Position numbers and translations under genes: made by a program. Shown piece by piece: positions 17,834 to 27,695 of a stretch of 64,000 nucleotides of DNA. Position 1 is the first letter of the stretch. Every line of letters starts with the position of its first letter. The DNA is taken from NCBI RefSeq assembly GCF_001613065.1, contig NZ_BDBQ01000029.1:1-64000 (forward strand). Direction: 5' to 3'. Source of the DNA: Nocardia miyunensis NBRC 108239 (lineage in GTDB: Bacteria > Actinomycetota > Actinomycetes > Mycobacteriales > Mycobacteriaceae). The notes under the pieces were generated by a model. It worked only from the letters and a program-made list of their open reading frames with translations, made no database searches and had not been told where the DNA came from.

Positions 17834-19342
17834 GAACCCGAGGTGCTGATCGTCGGCGGCGGGCTCGTCGGCCTGACGGCGGCGCTGTTCCTGCGGTACC
17901 ACGGAGTGCCGTCACTACTGGTGGAGCGGCGTGCGACCACCTCCCCGCAGCCCAAGGCCCGGCGGATCAACATCCGCACGATGGAATTGTTCGACCAGAT
18001 CGGCATCGGCGAGGCGGTCCTGGACGCGGCGCGCGATCTGTCGGCCCACCAGGCCATGGCCGCCGGGCCGACGCTGGCCGATGCCACCCGACTGCCCTTC
18101 ACACTTCCGGGCGGCATGCCCGACTGGGCCGCCATCACCCCGTCCACGGCCTGTCTGTGCGCGCAGGATCTGCTGGAGCCGACCCTGCGCGCCCTGGCCA
18201 CCGAACGCGGCTGCGATATCCGCTTCGGCGTCGAATGCACCGAATTCACCCAGGACGCAACGGGAGTCGCGGCAACGCTGCGCGGCGCCGAGGGCGATAC
18301 CCGACGGATGCGGGTGAGCTATCTGATCGCCGCCGACGGCGCCGCGAGCCCGATCCGGGAGCGACTGGGCATCCCGCGCAGTGGCCGCGGCACGCTGGGC
18401 CGGGCGGTGAACGTCTACTTCCGCGCCGAATTGTCGAATCTGGTGCGGGGCAGGGAATTCAATCTCTGCCAGATCGAGAACGACCGTGTACCAGGCGCAT
18501 TCATGTCCGTGGACGGCGCTCGCCGATGGATCTTCAGCACCTCGCGCGATATCGATCGCCCGGCGCGGGACTGGCCGCGGGCCCTGCGCATCGCGATCGG
18601 CGAACCGCACGTCGATGTCGAGGTGATGAGCGTATTGCCCTGGGAACCAGGGATGTTCGTCGCCGACCGGTATCGCGACGGCAGGGCCTTCCTGGCCGGG
18701 GACGCCGCCCACGTCATGCCGCCGTACGCGGCCGCCGGCGCGAACACCGGCATCCAGGACGTGCACAACCTCGCCTGGAAACTGGCCGCGGTACTGCGTG
18801 GCGAGGCCGGGCCCGCCCTACTGGACACCTACCACACCGAACGTCACCCGATCGGCTGGTTCACCGCCGACCAATCCAGCGTCCGCACCGCCGACCTGCG
18901 CACCATGGCCCACCGCTCGACCGACGGCACCGCGCCGGCCGACCCCATCGCGATGATCCTCGGCCAGCGATACCCGTCCGGAGCCTTCATCGACGACAAC
19001 AGCCCGCACACCCTGACTCGCCTGGACCTCACCGGACAGCCCGGCACCCGAGTACCCCACCTCCCGCTGCCCGGCGGGCGCTCCACCCTCGACCTCCCCG
19101 GCCCCGGATTCGCCCTGCTCACCGGCCCGCGGGCAGACCGTTGGCCGCAACCGGATCGGCTGCCCGTTCCGGTTCACCCTCTGGATGAAAAATGGTGCGC
19201 AGCAGCGGGTATCACCTCCTCGGGCGCACTACTGCTACGTCCCGATCAAATCGTCGCCTGGCGCACCCCGATCGCCCCTGTGTACCCAGCGGCACTCGAC
19301 TCGGCACTCGATCGAGTCCTGGCCCGAGCGCATCAGCACTGA
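17816..19342 (+). CDS. FAD-dependent aromatic hydroxylase (class A flavoprotein monooxygenase)
   Basis: 508 residues. The N-terminal FAD-binding fingerprint is VLIVGGGLVGLTAALFLR, the DG motif region is LIAADGAASPIRERLG, and the GD motif is FLAGDAAHVMPPYAAAGAN. A C-terminal thioredoxin-like region completes the PheA/TfdB/RdmE-type layout. Such enzymes use NAD(P)H and O2 to hydroxylate phenols or polyketides. ATG 17816 and ATG 17819 are both possible starts; both lie in the operator. The divergent TetR gene suggests substrate-inducible control. The aromatic substrate is unknown. Confidence 0.9.
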   Translation: MMYDVHEPEVLIVGGGLVGLTAALFLRYHGVPSLLVERRATTSPQPKARRINIRTMELFDQIGIGEAVLDAARDLSAHQAMAAGPTLADATRLPFTLPGGMPDWAAITPSTACLCAQDLLEPTLRALATERGCDIRFGVECTEFTQDATGVAATLRGAEGDTRRMRVSYLIAADGAASPIRERLGIPRSGRGTLGRAVNVYFRAELSNLVRGREFNLCQIENDRVPGAFMSVDGARRWIFSTSRDIDRPARDWPRALRIAIGEPHVDVEVMSVLPWEPGMFVADRYRDGRAFLAGDAAHVMPPYAAAGANTGIQDVHNLAWKLAAVLRGEAGPALLDTYHTERHPIGWFTADQSSVRTADLRTMAHRSTDGTAPADPIAMILGQRYPSGAFIDDNSPHTLTRLDLTGQPGTRVPHLPLPGGRSTLDLPGPGFALLTGPRADRWPQPDRLPVPVHPLDEKWCAAAGITSSGALLLRPDQIVAWRTPIAPVYPAALDSALDRVLARAHQH

Positions 19343-19626
19343 GTGTCACGGATTCGGCAGCGGCAGAAGCCAGCAGCGCACGAATCCACACTCGTTCACA
19401 ACCCATGTCCCGGAGCATTTCGCTCGACACGAGCCAGCCGGATCATCGCAGCGCACTGAAACCGGCCGTAATTGCCTTGTGCCGCAATGGATCACTCGAT
19501 GCGCCACCAGAGGCCACAGGAAGTGCGCCAGCTCGATGGTCGACTCGGTCCGCACGGCCGCCGACGCTGAGCGCGTAATCCCTTATCGCCCAGCGGATTT
19601 CCGCAGGCGTTCACCGATCCGGGCGT

Positions 19627-19878
19627 TCAGGCCGATCCGTGCGCATCGGCTCGGAGCTTCAACAGCACCAGTCCTGCGGTGCTGGCGAGGATCAGGCCCG
19701 CGACAGTAACCAGGACGCGTAGGTCGACAATGCCCATCACCGCTCCCGCCATGCCGCCTGCGAAGATCACCCAGGCCACGAGGCGCGCGACGATCGTCCA
19801 GGCGGAACGCGAGGATTCGGCTGCGGCCGAATCACTCTGGGGCGCCGCGCCCAGGGGGGTCGTCGAGAAAGCTCCCAT
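19627..19878 (-). CDS. Small two-helix membrane protein
   Basis: 83 residues from ATG 19878, with GAGGAG at a good distance. The N-terminal third is polar and Ala/Ser-rich. Two hydrophobic segments follow, about residues 28-48 (IVARLVAWVIFAGGMAGAVM) and 52-74, ending in a short charged tail. I do not recognise the family. Its most striking feature is the nested RNA hairpin directly before the ribosome-binding site (19893-19944). It stands alone, divergent from the lipoprotein-like gene at 20158. Confidence 0.65.
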   Translation of the reverse strand: MGAFSTTPLGAAPQSDSAAAESSRSAWTIVARLVAWVIFAGGMAGAVMGIVDLRVLVTVAGLILASTAGLVLLKLRADAHGSA

Positions 19879-19892
19879 CACTACTCCTCGAT

Positions 19893-19944
19893 GACGCCGC
19901 CGGAGCCGTGAATCTCACGGTTCCCCCGGCATATTGGAGGCGTC
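19893..19944 (-). promoter_or_regulatory. Structured 5' leader of the small membrane protein gene
   Basis: Three nested perfect stems: GACGCC 19893-19898 with GGCGTC 19939-19944; GCCGG 19899-19903 with CCGGC 19926-19930; CCGTGA 19906-19911 with TCACGG 19915-19920. Read on the minus strand it contains GGGGGAACC. It ends four bases before the CTCCTC complement of the ribosome-binding site, so folding could control translation. Confidence 0.5.
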
Positions 19945-20111
19945 TCACGTGTAACTTTGCCCACACGCTACGTCTCCGTTGCCAAATCTCCACCCGACAC
20001 GCGCGCGACACGCTGAAGTTATCGATCCGTTATCTGGCTCATATCCGTTTGACAAGACGGGTCGGTATCTTGCGACCAGCACGCTCGTCTGGCCTCCGAC
20101 CGGGGCGCTCG

Positions 20112-20117
20112 GATAAT
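20112..20117 (+). promoter_or_regulatory. Candidate -10 box of the lipoprotein-like gene
   Basis: GATAAT at 20112-20117, about 40 bases before ATG 20158, with GAGGAG between. No convincing -35 box lies 17 bases upstream; a TTGACA at 20049-20054 is too far away. Confidence 0.3.
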
Positions 20118-20157
20118 GTGAGGCCGTCTCGGGAACAGTTTGAGGAGCTAGTCATCA

Positions 20158-20649
20158 ATGCACGGCAGTAAGGCGGAGTTGGGGGATAACGCCGAGGACA
20201 TCCCACACCGTCTGACCGCCAAGGTAGCAGGCCCGGCGATCGCGGCGGGCGCGATCTCGTTGGGGCTGGTCCTGATCGGGGCCTGCGGACTCGGACATCA
20301 CGACGTCTACGTCGCCCCGCCGCCACTGAGCACGGACGGACAGGTCACCACGGGAACCCGCGCGGCGAGTGCGACGTCCTATGTCGTGGTCATCCCGCCG
20401 TCGCCGTCCTGGCGCATCGCGGCGAAGACCACGCCCCGCTCCACCTCGACGACGTCGCCGTTCCCCACCTACCCGGCCGATACGCCGACCACGGAACCCG
20501 CCTACACCACGGACCCGTTCGACGAGCAGAGCTTCGATCCCCCGCCGACGAGCGCCACCGCCCCGTTCGACGAGGACACGACCACCGAGGTGACGACCGA
20601 TCCGCAATACCCCCACCATCGGTCGCCGTCCGAAGACGACGGCAACTGA
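20158..20649 (+). CDS. Thr/Pro-rich membrane-anchored or lipoprotein-like protein
   Basis: 163 residues. After a polar N-terminal stretch there is one hydrophobic segment (AGPAIAAGAISLGLVLIGAC, about residues 24-43) ending in a lipobox-like IGAC, so Cys43 could be lipidated. If it is not, the segment is a plain anchor. The rest is low in structure, rich in Thr, Pro, Ser and Asp, and ends in acidic residues. Such regions usually span or decorate the actinobacterial cell wall. No family is recognised. GAGGAG sits 11 bases before the ATG. Confidence 0.7.
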   Translation: MHGSKAELGDNAEDIPHRLTAKVAGPAIAAGAISLGLVLIGACGLGHHDVYVAPPPLSTDGQVTTGTRAASATSYVVVIPPSPSWRIAAKTTPRSTSTTSPFPTYPADTPTTEPAYTTDPFDEQSFDPPPTSATAPFDEDTTTEVTTDPQYPHHRSPSEDDGN

Positions 20650-20676
20650 CGCGGAACGGCCGTCACCGAGGTCGCA

Positions 20677-21798
20677 CTACAGCTCGACCAGGTCGTATTC
20701 GCCGACATGATCGGTCAGCACGCGCAGATGCTCGAATCCGCCGCCGAAAGTGTGCTCGATGGCGGTGAGCCGGGCCGTGTAGTGGCTGACCGGATATTCG
20801 GTGGTGACGCCGATACCGCCGTGCATCTGGATGGCCTCCTGGCCGATGTGCCGGGCCGACCGGCTCACCTGCAGGCGAGCCCGCGAGGCCACCGTCGGAT
20901 CGGGCTCCCCCTCGGTGAGCGACGCGGTGGCGTACACGCTCATACTCCGGGCCAGTTCCAGCGAGACGTACATGTTCGCCGCACGCTGGGTGAGCGTCTG
21001 GAACTTCGACAACGTGACCCCGAACTGCTTGCGGGTCTTCAGATATTCGGTGGTCAGCCGCAACGCCTCGGCCATCGCGCCGACCGACTCCGCGCACAGG
21101 CTCGCCTGCGCCTGCACGATCTGCGCCGCGATCGCCGCCGAGGCGTCACCGGGCTCGCCGAGCAATTCGGCCGGGGCCGAGTCGAATTCGATCTGCGCGC
21201 CGCGCAGTCCGTCGAAGGTGCGATACGGCGTGCGGGTCGCGGCATCGGCCGTGACCAGGAACAGGCCGATGCCACCGCCGGGCAACGTCGCGCTGACGAC
21301 CAGTAGGTCGGCGCAATCACCGTGCGGCACCGGGTTCTTCACGCCCGTGATCCGGTAGCCGTCACCATCGGCCGCCGCCGTGACCGCCGAACCGGTTGCG
21401 GGCCAGCGCGTCCCGGGCTCGTCGTGGGCGAAGGCGAGAAGTGTCGTACCGGAGACGACCTCGGGCAGCACGCGAGCGCGCTGTTCCGGGGTGCCCACCC
21501 GGGCGATCAGCCCGCCGGGCAGCAGCACCGCGTCCAGCAGCGGTTCGGGTGCAAGCCGACGTCCGATCTCCTCCATGACCACCATGGTCTCCACCGGACC
21601 GGCGCCGACGCCGCCGTCCTCCTCGCTGAAACTCAGTCCCAGCACACCCAATTCGGCCAGCTGACCCCACACCTGGCGGTTCCAGCCCAGTTCGGTGTCG
21701 ATCACCTTCAGCCGGGACTCCGGGTCGTAGCTGCGGGCCAGCAGGTCGCGGACCGTGTCGCGCAGCATGCCCTGTTCATCGGTGAGTTCGAAATCCAT
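20677..21798 (-). CDS. Acyl-CoA dehydrogenase, PimD-like subunit
   Basis: 373 residues. The acyl-CoA dehydrogenase fold is clear, with DFELTDEQGMLRDTVRDLL at the start, the flavin-contact region around LTQRAANMYVSLELARSM, and MHGGIGVTTEYPVSHY near the end. The segment where medium-chain dehydrogenases carry the catalytic Glu reads FGGGFEHLR here. It lies nine bases after the larger dehydrogenase gene, as in two-subunit enzymes such as PimC/PimD and the mycobacterial sterol side-chain FadE pairs. A heteromeric alpha2beta2 dehydrogenase for a bulky or dicarboxylic acyl-CoA is inferred. Confidence 0.88.
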   Translation of the reverse strand: MDFELTDEQGMLRDTVRDLLARSYDPESRLKVIDTELGWNRQVWGQLAELGVLGLSFSEEDGGVGAGPVETMVVMEEIGRRLAPEPLLDAVLLPGGLIARVGTPEQRARVLPEVVSGTTLLAFAHDEPGTRWPATGSAVTAAADGDGYRITGVKNPVPHGDCADLLVVSATLPGGGIGLFLVTADAATRTPYRTFDGLRGAQIEFDSAPAELLGEPGDASAAIAAQIVQAQASLCAESVGAMAEALRLTTEYLKTRKQFGVTLSKFQTLTQRAANMYVSLELARSMSVYATASLTEGEPDPTVASRARLQVSRSARHIGQEAIQMHGGIGVTTEYPVSHYTARLTAIEHTFGGGFEHLRVLTDHVGEYDLVEL

Positions 21799-21807
21799 GG
21801 CGGCGCC

Positions 21808-22980
<1,173 letters not shown>

Positions 22981-23088
22981 GGGCGTCTCCCACCGTGTTT
23001 TGGTTTTCCGGACTCAACCTACTCCCCGGTAATCCGGTGCTGTCGGATGGATCACACCAGCGGATTCGTGCCGATCGGCCGGGCGGTT

Positions 23089-23138
23089 CCGGTCGACCTC
23101 ACTCGACCGGCTTCCAACTGGTAAGTTGCTCCGGAAGC
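23089..23138 (+). promoter_or_regulatory. Two adjacent hairpins upstream of the secreted-protein gene
   Basis: CCGGTCGA 23089-23096 pairs with TCGACCGG 23103-23110. GCTTC-CAACT 23110-23119 pairs, with a four-base bulge (CTCC), with AGTTG 23124-23128 and GAAGC 23134-23138. They lie 70-120 bases before GTG 23209. They could be a leader structure or binding sites. Confidence 0.35.
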
Positions 23139-23208
23139 AGGCTGCCGCCGCCCGAAAAACCGGACGAAGCCCGGCGGCCCATCGGTTCACGATCTAGGAG
23201 TACGACGA

Positions 23209-23937
23209 GTGAACGGCAGGATCATCGCGCGTCTGTTCGCGGTTTCGGCCTGTGCCGCAATCGGTACCGCGACCGCATTCGGAACCGCCGTTGCCGCGCC
23301 GAGCGCGACCGACACCGCGATCGATCACCTCACCACGGCCGCGGGCACCGATGCGGCGGCGAAGAACGCGGTGCGCACGGTTGGTAAGGCCGCGCGTCTG
23401 GTCACCGCCGCCAAACTCGATCACATCGCGGGCGCGTTCCAGCCGTTCTGGTTCTCCTCACCGACATTCGGGTGCCCCGGCAACCCGGTCACCATGACGG
23501 TGGGATCGGGCGTCGCGGGATCCAACGGGGCCGTCAACGGTCTGCACGGCGGCTACGGCACCCTGCGTTTCCAGGCCACGACCGCCAACCCCGGTTACGC
23601 CACGGGTTCGGGTCTGAACGTCGCCTGGCTCAACACCGGCAACGGCCGCAGCGGCGTCACTCCGCTCAACGACATGACCCAGTATCACCTGCCCGGCCTG
23701 TCCAAGACGATCGCGACCGGCCCCGGTACCGTCGTGGCCGCGCTCTGGGGCACCATCACCTTCCCCGGCGGCACCTGTGTCATCACCCCCACCGTCGGCG
23801 CCTTCACCGTCTACAACGCTCCCGCCCCCAACTTCAACGCGCCCATCCCCGACGCCACCACCCCGCCGGCGCCCAAGCCCGCCCCGAACCAAGCCGTACC
23901 CGGCGGCGTCCCCTCGGGTCCCCACAGCGCCCGGTAA
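23209..23937 (+). CDS. Secreted protein of unknown function
   Basis: 242 residues from GTG 23209, with AGGAG eight bases upstream. A Sec signal peptide occupies residues 1-30 and ends AVAA, giving a mature protein that starts PSATDT. The mature chain has a helical first part, then a Gly/Thr-rich, beta-looking core (FGCPGNPVTMTVGSG, FPGGTCVITPTVGAF) with two cysteines that may form a disulfide, and a Pro/Ala-rich tail. No enzyme motif was found. This type of protein is common in nocardiae; the family is not recognised. Confidence 0.8.
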   Translation: MNGRIIARLFAVSACAAIGTATAFGTAVAAPSATDTAIDHLTTAAGTDAAAKNAVRTVGKAARLVTAAKLDHIAGAFQPFWFSSPTFGCPGNPVTMTVGSGVAGSNGAVNGLHGGYGTLRFQATTANPGYATGSGLNVAWLNTGNGRSGVTPLNDMTQYHLPGLSKTIATGPGTVVAALWGTITFPGGTCVITPTVGAFTVYNAPAPNFNAPIPDATTPPAPKPAPNQAVPGGVPSGPHSAR

Positions 23938-23954
23938 CCGGGGTAGGCGTCGGC

Positions 23955-25187
23955 TCAGCGCCAACTCGAAACGCGAACCCCGAGGGAGGGCGGTGCGATT
24001 GCGAGTTCCCCCCGTCGCACAGCCCGCCACCACCGGCGTCCGGAGTCGGCGGCATGCCGGATCTTGCGCACAGCGGGTACCTGGGTGAGCAGGTGTTGCT
24101 GATATTGCCACGGCATTTGTTGCCCGTGCCGGGCCGCCATGGCATAGGCGAACTGCACGGCATCGCGGTCGAGATACCGGTCGGCGTGTTCGAACCAGGT
24201 CATGCTGGTACGGGCGGCGGCCTGTATCGGGCGTAGCGTGGCGCGCCGCTGCGCATCGTAGTTCTCCAGCGCGTCGGCGACCTCGGCATGCTCGTACAGG
24301 TTCTGTGCGAGCGCGACGGCGTCGGCGATGGCCAACCGGGTGCCCGAACCGATGGTGAAGTGCGTCGTGTGCGCCGCATCGCCGAGCAGCACCACATTGT
24401 CGTGATACCAGGTTTTGTTGGTTACCTCGGGAAAGCGGCTCCACCTCGCGAGTGCGCCTCGCGTCTTGGTGATCAGGGAGTGGCCGTCGAGAAGGCGAGC
24501 GAATATGTTCTCCAGAACACGCAGGCTCTCCGGGTTCTCCAGGGAATCAAATCCCAAGGCGTGCCAGGTCTGCGGTTGGCACTCGACGATGCAGGTGCTG
24601 ATCTTCTCGGCGATCGACGGGTAGGCATGGAACCAGATCCAACCGGCCGGAGTGTGTTCGAAGGCGAACGTGAATCGGGTGAAGACCTTGTCCGTTCCGA
24701 GCCAGATATATCGATTCTCGCCGAGTGTGACCGACGTATCGAAATAGTGATTACCCAACTGCCGTACCCGGCTGTTCGCGCCGTCGGAGACCACGATGAG
24801 ATCGGTGTCGTCGAAGCCGCACAAGTTGTCGACCTCTCGCCCGTGCCGGACATCGACGCCCAGATCGCGCGCGCGACGGGAAAGCACGTCGAGTAATGCC
24901 GCGCGGCCCGTACTGAATCCGTAGCCCCCGAAATACGCGGTCTGGTCGCGCACATGGATTGCCTGTTCACGCCATACGACCGACCCGGCACGCACCGCCC
25001 GCGCGCTGTCGGGGTCGTTCCGATACAGAATATCGAGCAGGTCGTCCCAATACGCGACGCCCCAGCCGTAGGTCGACCCGACGGGATCGCGGTCGATCAC
25101 CGTGATTTCATGGGCCGGGTCGCGCCGCTTCATCGAAATAGCGAAGTACAACCCGCCCGGGCCGCCGCCGATACACACGATCTTCAT
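23955..25187 (-). CDS. FAD-dependent monooxygenase, salicylyl-CoA hydroxylase/VioD-like
   Basis: 410 residues from ATG 25187. It opens MKIVCIGGGPGGLYFAISMK, the dinucleotide-binding fingerprint typical of salicylyl-CoA 5-hydroxylase and VioD-type flavoproteins, followed by YGWGVAYWDDLLD, also typical of that group. DG-like and GD motifs follow in LIVVSDGANSRVRQLG and NVVLLGDAAHTTHFTIGSG. It would hydroxylate an aromatic or aryl-CoA substrate with NAD(P)H and O2. It stands alone, behind the terminator at 25248-25285. The substrate is unknown. Confidence 0.85.
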   Translation of the reverse strand: MKIVCIGGGPGGLYFAISMKRRDPAHEITVIDRDPVGSTYGWGVAYWDDLLDILYRNDPDSARAVRAGSVVWREQAIHVRDQTAYFGGYGFSTGRAALLDVLSRRARDLGVDVRHGREVDNLCGFDDTDLIVVSDGANSRVRQLGNHYFDTSVTLGENRYIWLGTDKVFTRFTFAFEHTPAGWIWFHAYPSIAEKISTCIVECQPQTWHALGFDSLENPESLRVLENIFARLLDGHSLITKTRGALARWSRFPEVTNKTWYHDNVVLLGDAAHTTHFTIGSGTRLAIADAVALAQNLYEHAEVADALENYDAQRRATLRPIQAAARTSMTWFEHADRYLDRDAVQFAYAMAARHGQQMPWQYQQHLLTQVPAVRKIRHAADSGRRWWRAVRRGELAIAPPSLGVRVSSWR

Positions 25188-25247
25188 TTCGTCACCAGCT
25201 GCAACCCGGTTGGTCGGACCTGGCTCGACATGATCTGTACTCGATAC

Positions 25248-25285
25248 GACCGAGCCCGGCACGCTGTGCGTGTCCGGGCTCGGTC
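25248..25285 (-). terminator. Strong hairpin between the HGGGW gene and the monooxygenase
   Basis: GACCGAGCCCGG (25248-25259) pairs perfectly with CCGGGCTCGGTC (25274-25285) over a 14-base loop, just after the stop of the minus-strand HGGGW gene. There is no T-run, as is common in high-GC actinobacteria. Confidence 0.65.
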
Positions 25286-25292
25286 ACCGGCG

Positions 25293-25604
25293 CTAGAAGC
25301 TGCCCCAGCCATGCCAGCCGGGTAGGTTCCACCAGCCGGGATTCCATCCCCAGCCGCCGTGTCCCCAGCCACCGCCGTGTCCCCAGCCGCCGTGTCCCCA
25401 GCCACCGCCATGGCCCCAACCGCCCCCATGCCCCCAGCCACCGCCGGGTTTGTCGACGAGTTGGGTCGCGGACGTGGACGTCGTCGCTTGCGCGCCGGGC
25501 GCTTGCACCGTGGCTGCGACGACCGGAATCGCGGCAACCGCGGCTATACCGGCAGCAGCCGCCAACCGAGCGAACTTCGTGTGTGAATTCTTTCTCTCGA
25601 ACAT
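25293..25604 (-). CDS. Small secreted His/Gly/Trp-repeat protein (HGGGW repeats)
   Basis: 103 residues from ATG 25604; GGAG lies seven bases upstream. A Sec signal peptide ends at AQA (residue 40), leaving a mature chain of 63 residues. Residues 53-86 are a run of WG-HGGGWG and HGGWG units: HGGGW occurs three times and HGGW twice, after a first PGGGW. The tail is WNPGWWNLPGWHGWGSF. HGGGW is the minimal copper-binding unit of the mammalian prion octarepeat, so metal binding outside the cell is a reasonable hypothesis, not a known fact. Structural or adhesive roles of Gly/Trp-rich peptides are alternatives. There is no cysteine. Confidence 0.85.
   Translation of the reverse strand: MFERKNSHTKFARLAAAAGIAAVAAIPVVAATVQAPGAQATTSTSATQLVDKPGGGWGHGGGWGHGGGWGHGGWGHGGGWGHGGWGWNPGWWNLPGWHGWGSF
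25347..25448 (-). repeat. In-frame HGGGWG/HGGWG codon repeats
   Basis: Short in-frame tandem units of 15-18 bases encode residues 53-86 of the secreted protein at 25293-25604. Unit codons differ slightly (TGGGGA, TGGGGC, TGGGGG), so the array is not freshly expanded. Confidence 0.85.
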
Positions 25605-25905
25605 GATTGGGCTCCAGATACCAGTCCCGACCTGCCCGAATTCTACGCGGTTTCGCCGAACTCCAGTAGTTGGCGTGTTAACCCGTCTATAATGCCGCGA
25701 CATTCCGCGCCGACGCCCGATCCGAGGATCGCTCGCGTACTCGTGGCGGAGAACCGGTGGCAAAGGTCGCAAAGGTGCGACGAATGAGCGTCGACGGAGC
25801 GGCCCGAAGCCATCCATTCCGCGACCGCGATCGGTCAACGAACCCCTATCGCACGCGAGCCCGCGCCGACGGCGGCGGTTCCAGCTCGCGCAGGGGCGGG
25901 GGAAC
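25605..25905. other. Intergenic region upstream of the HGGGW gene
   Basis: About 300 bases between the 3' end of the helicase gene and the HGGGW start, both on the minus strand. A plus-strand TATAAT at about 25689 faces away from any gene. No second gene or clear promoter was found. Confidence 0.5.
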
Positions 25906-27693
25906 TCAGGTGCGGGGTTTGCGGCGGTCGAAACGCTTCGGCTCGCGGCGGGGGCCGCGGCCCAGGGGGCGGTGTCCGGGCGGGCCCTGGTCGAGCTGGA
26001 GTTGGATCAGGACGCCGCTGATTCTGGTGCGGCGCAACGCTTCCAGCGTCTCCGGGGGTAAGTCCGCCGGTAGCTCGACGAGACTGTGGTCCGGGCGGAT
26101 GCTGATGTGGCCGAAATCGCTGCGGCGCAGGCCGCCCTCGTTGGCGATGGCGCCGACGATCGCGCCGGGCACCACCCGGTGGCGTTTGCCCACGGCGATG
26201 CGGTACGTCGCCATATCCGCGTCGGTGCCGCGATGTTTACTCGGCCCGGCCGGGCGGCGGTCCTCGCGCTCATCGAACTTGCGCGGAGCCCGTTCGCGCC
26301 GTTGCCTGTCCGGCTCCGGCTCGGCTTCCATGAAGAAGTTGTCGCCGTCGTTCGAGCCGACCGCCAGCGCGGCGGCGATATCGACCAGCGGAATGTTGTG
26401 CTCGGCCTCGTAATCCTCGATCAGCTTGCGGAACAGCGCCAAATTGTCCGAGGACAGATTCTCGGTGATCGCGTCCTGGAATTTCACCACCCGCTGCGCG
26501 TTCACATCGTCCACGCTGGGCAGTTGCATCTCGGTCAGCGGCTGGCGGGTGGCGCGCTCGATCGCATCGAGCAGGCGGCGTTCGCGCGGCGCGACGAACA
26601 GCAGCGCCTCACCCGTACGACCCGCGCGACCGGTGCGGCCGATCCGGTGCACATAGGACTCGGTGTCGTGCGGGATGTCGTAGTTGAGCACATGCGAGAT
26701 GCGATCCACGTCCAGCCCGCGCGCGGCCACATCCGTGGCGACCAGGATGTCCACCGCACCGGATTTGAGCTGACCGATGGTGCGCTCGCGCTGGTTCTGC
26801 GCGATGTCACCGTTGATCGCGGCGGCCGAATAACCGCGTGAGCGCAGTTTCTCGGCCAGTTCCTCGGTGGCCTGCTTGGTGCGCACGAAGATGATCATCG
26901 CCTCGAAGGATTCGACCTCGAGGATCCGCGTCAGCGCGTCGAGCTTGCGCTGATAGGACACGTGCACCCAGCGCTGGGTGATGTTGCTGGCGGTGGTCGT
27001 CTTGGCCTTGACCGTGATCTCCACCGGATCGTGCAGATACTGCTTGGAGATCTTGCGGATCACGGTCGGCATGGTCGCCGAGAACAGCGCCACCTGCTTT
27101 TCGGCGGGCGTATCGCGCAGGATGCGTTCCACATCCTCCTGGAAGCCCATCTTCAGCATCTCGTCGGCCTCGTCGAGCACCAGATACTGCAGCTGCGACA
27201 GATCCAGCGTGCCGCGCTCGAGGTGATCGATGACACGGCCCGGCGTACCGACGACGACCTGCGCGCCACGCCGCAGCCCGGACAGCTGCACCGCGTAGTT
27301 CTGACCGCCGTAGATCGGCAGCACGTGCACACCCGGCAGGTGCGCGGAGTACTTACCGAACGCCTCGGCCACCTGGATCGCCAGCTCACGAGTCGGGGCC
27401 AGCACCAGTGCGCGCGGGCTCTTGGACGGACGTCCCTCGGCGTTGGCCAGACCCATCAGGATCGGGATCGCGAAGGCCGCGGTCTTACCGGTGCCGGTCT
27501 GTGCCAGGCCCACGACGTCGGCCCCCGCGATCAGCGGGGGAATCGTGGCGGCCTGGATCGGCGACGGCGACTCGTAGCCGACGTCGGCGATGGCCGACAG
27601 AATGCGGTCATCGATGCCGAGATCGGCGAAGGACGGGTCGGCGGCGTCCCTCTCGTCGGACCGGGAATCGCTGTCGACCTCTGAGGTATTCAT
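25906..27693 (-). CDS. deaD: DEAD-box RNA helicase, CsdA/DeaD type
   Basis: 595 residues. All DEAD-box motifs are present: Q motif around SFADLGI and PIQ, AQTGTGKT (64-71), PTRELA, TPGR, DEAD (174-177), SAT (205-207) and the final HRIGRTGRAGRTG. After the helicase core comes an acidic/Arg-rich linker and then a DbpA-type RNA-binding domain (YRIAVGKRHRVVPGAIVGAIANEGG). The protein unwinds RNA in ribosome assembly or mRNA decay and is usually cold-induced. The C-terminus is Arg/Pro-rich. A palindrome overlaps its probable -10 box (27696-27719). Confidence 0.93.
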   Translation of the reverse strand: MNTSEVDSDSRSDERDAADPSFADLGIDDRILSAIADVGYESPSPIQAATIPPLIAGADVVGLAQTGTGKTAAFAIPILMGLANAEGRPSKSPRALVLAPTRELAIQVAEAFGKYSAHLPGVHVLPIYGGQNYAVQLSGLRRGAQVVVGTPGRVIDHLERGTLDLSQLQYLVLDEADEMLKMGFQEDVERILRDTPAEKQVALFSATMPTVIRKISKQYLHDPVEITVKAKTTTASNITQRWVHVSYQRKLDALTRILEVESFEAMIIFVRTKQATEELAEKLRSRGYSAAAINGDIAQNQRERTIGQLKSGAVDILVATDVAARGLDVDRISHVLNYDIPHDTESYVHRIGRTGRAGRTGEALLFVAPRERRLLDAIERATRQPLTEMQLPSVDDVNAQRVVKFQDAITENLSSDNLALFRKLIEDYEAEHNIPLVDIAAALAVGSNDGDNFFMEAEPEPDRQRRERAPRKFDEREDRRPAGPSKHRGTDADMATYRIAVGKRHRVVPGAIVGAIANEGGLRRSDFGHISIRPDHSLVELPADLPPETLEALRRTRISGVLIQLQLDQGPPGHRPLGRGPRREPKRFDRRKPRT

Positions 27694-27695
27694 TG

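Noticed and set aside
19893..19944. The GGGGGAACC stretch in the leader considered as a ydaO-type c-di-AMP riboswitch
   Set aside because: Only this short piece resembles the class. The other conserved segments and the pseudosymmetric fold were not found, so it is reported only as an unclassified structure.
20049..20054. TTGACA as -35 box of the lipoprotein-like gene
   Set aside because: The nearest -10-like sequences are 11 or more than 50 bases away, so the spacing does not fit.
20638..20664. GACGGC/GCCGTC inverted repeat around the stop of the lipoprotein-like gene
   Set aside because: Only six pairs, 15-base loop and no tail; too weak to call a terminator.
25347..25448. Short direct repeats considered as a non-coding satellite
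   Set aside because: They encode the HGGGW repeats in frame, behind a signal peptide and a ribosome-binding site.
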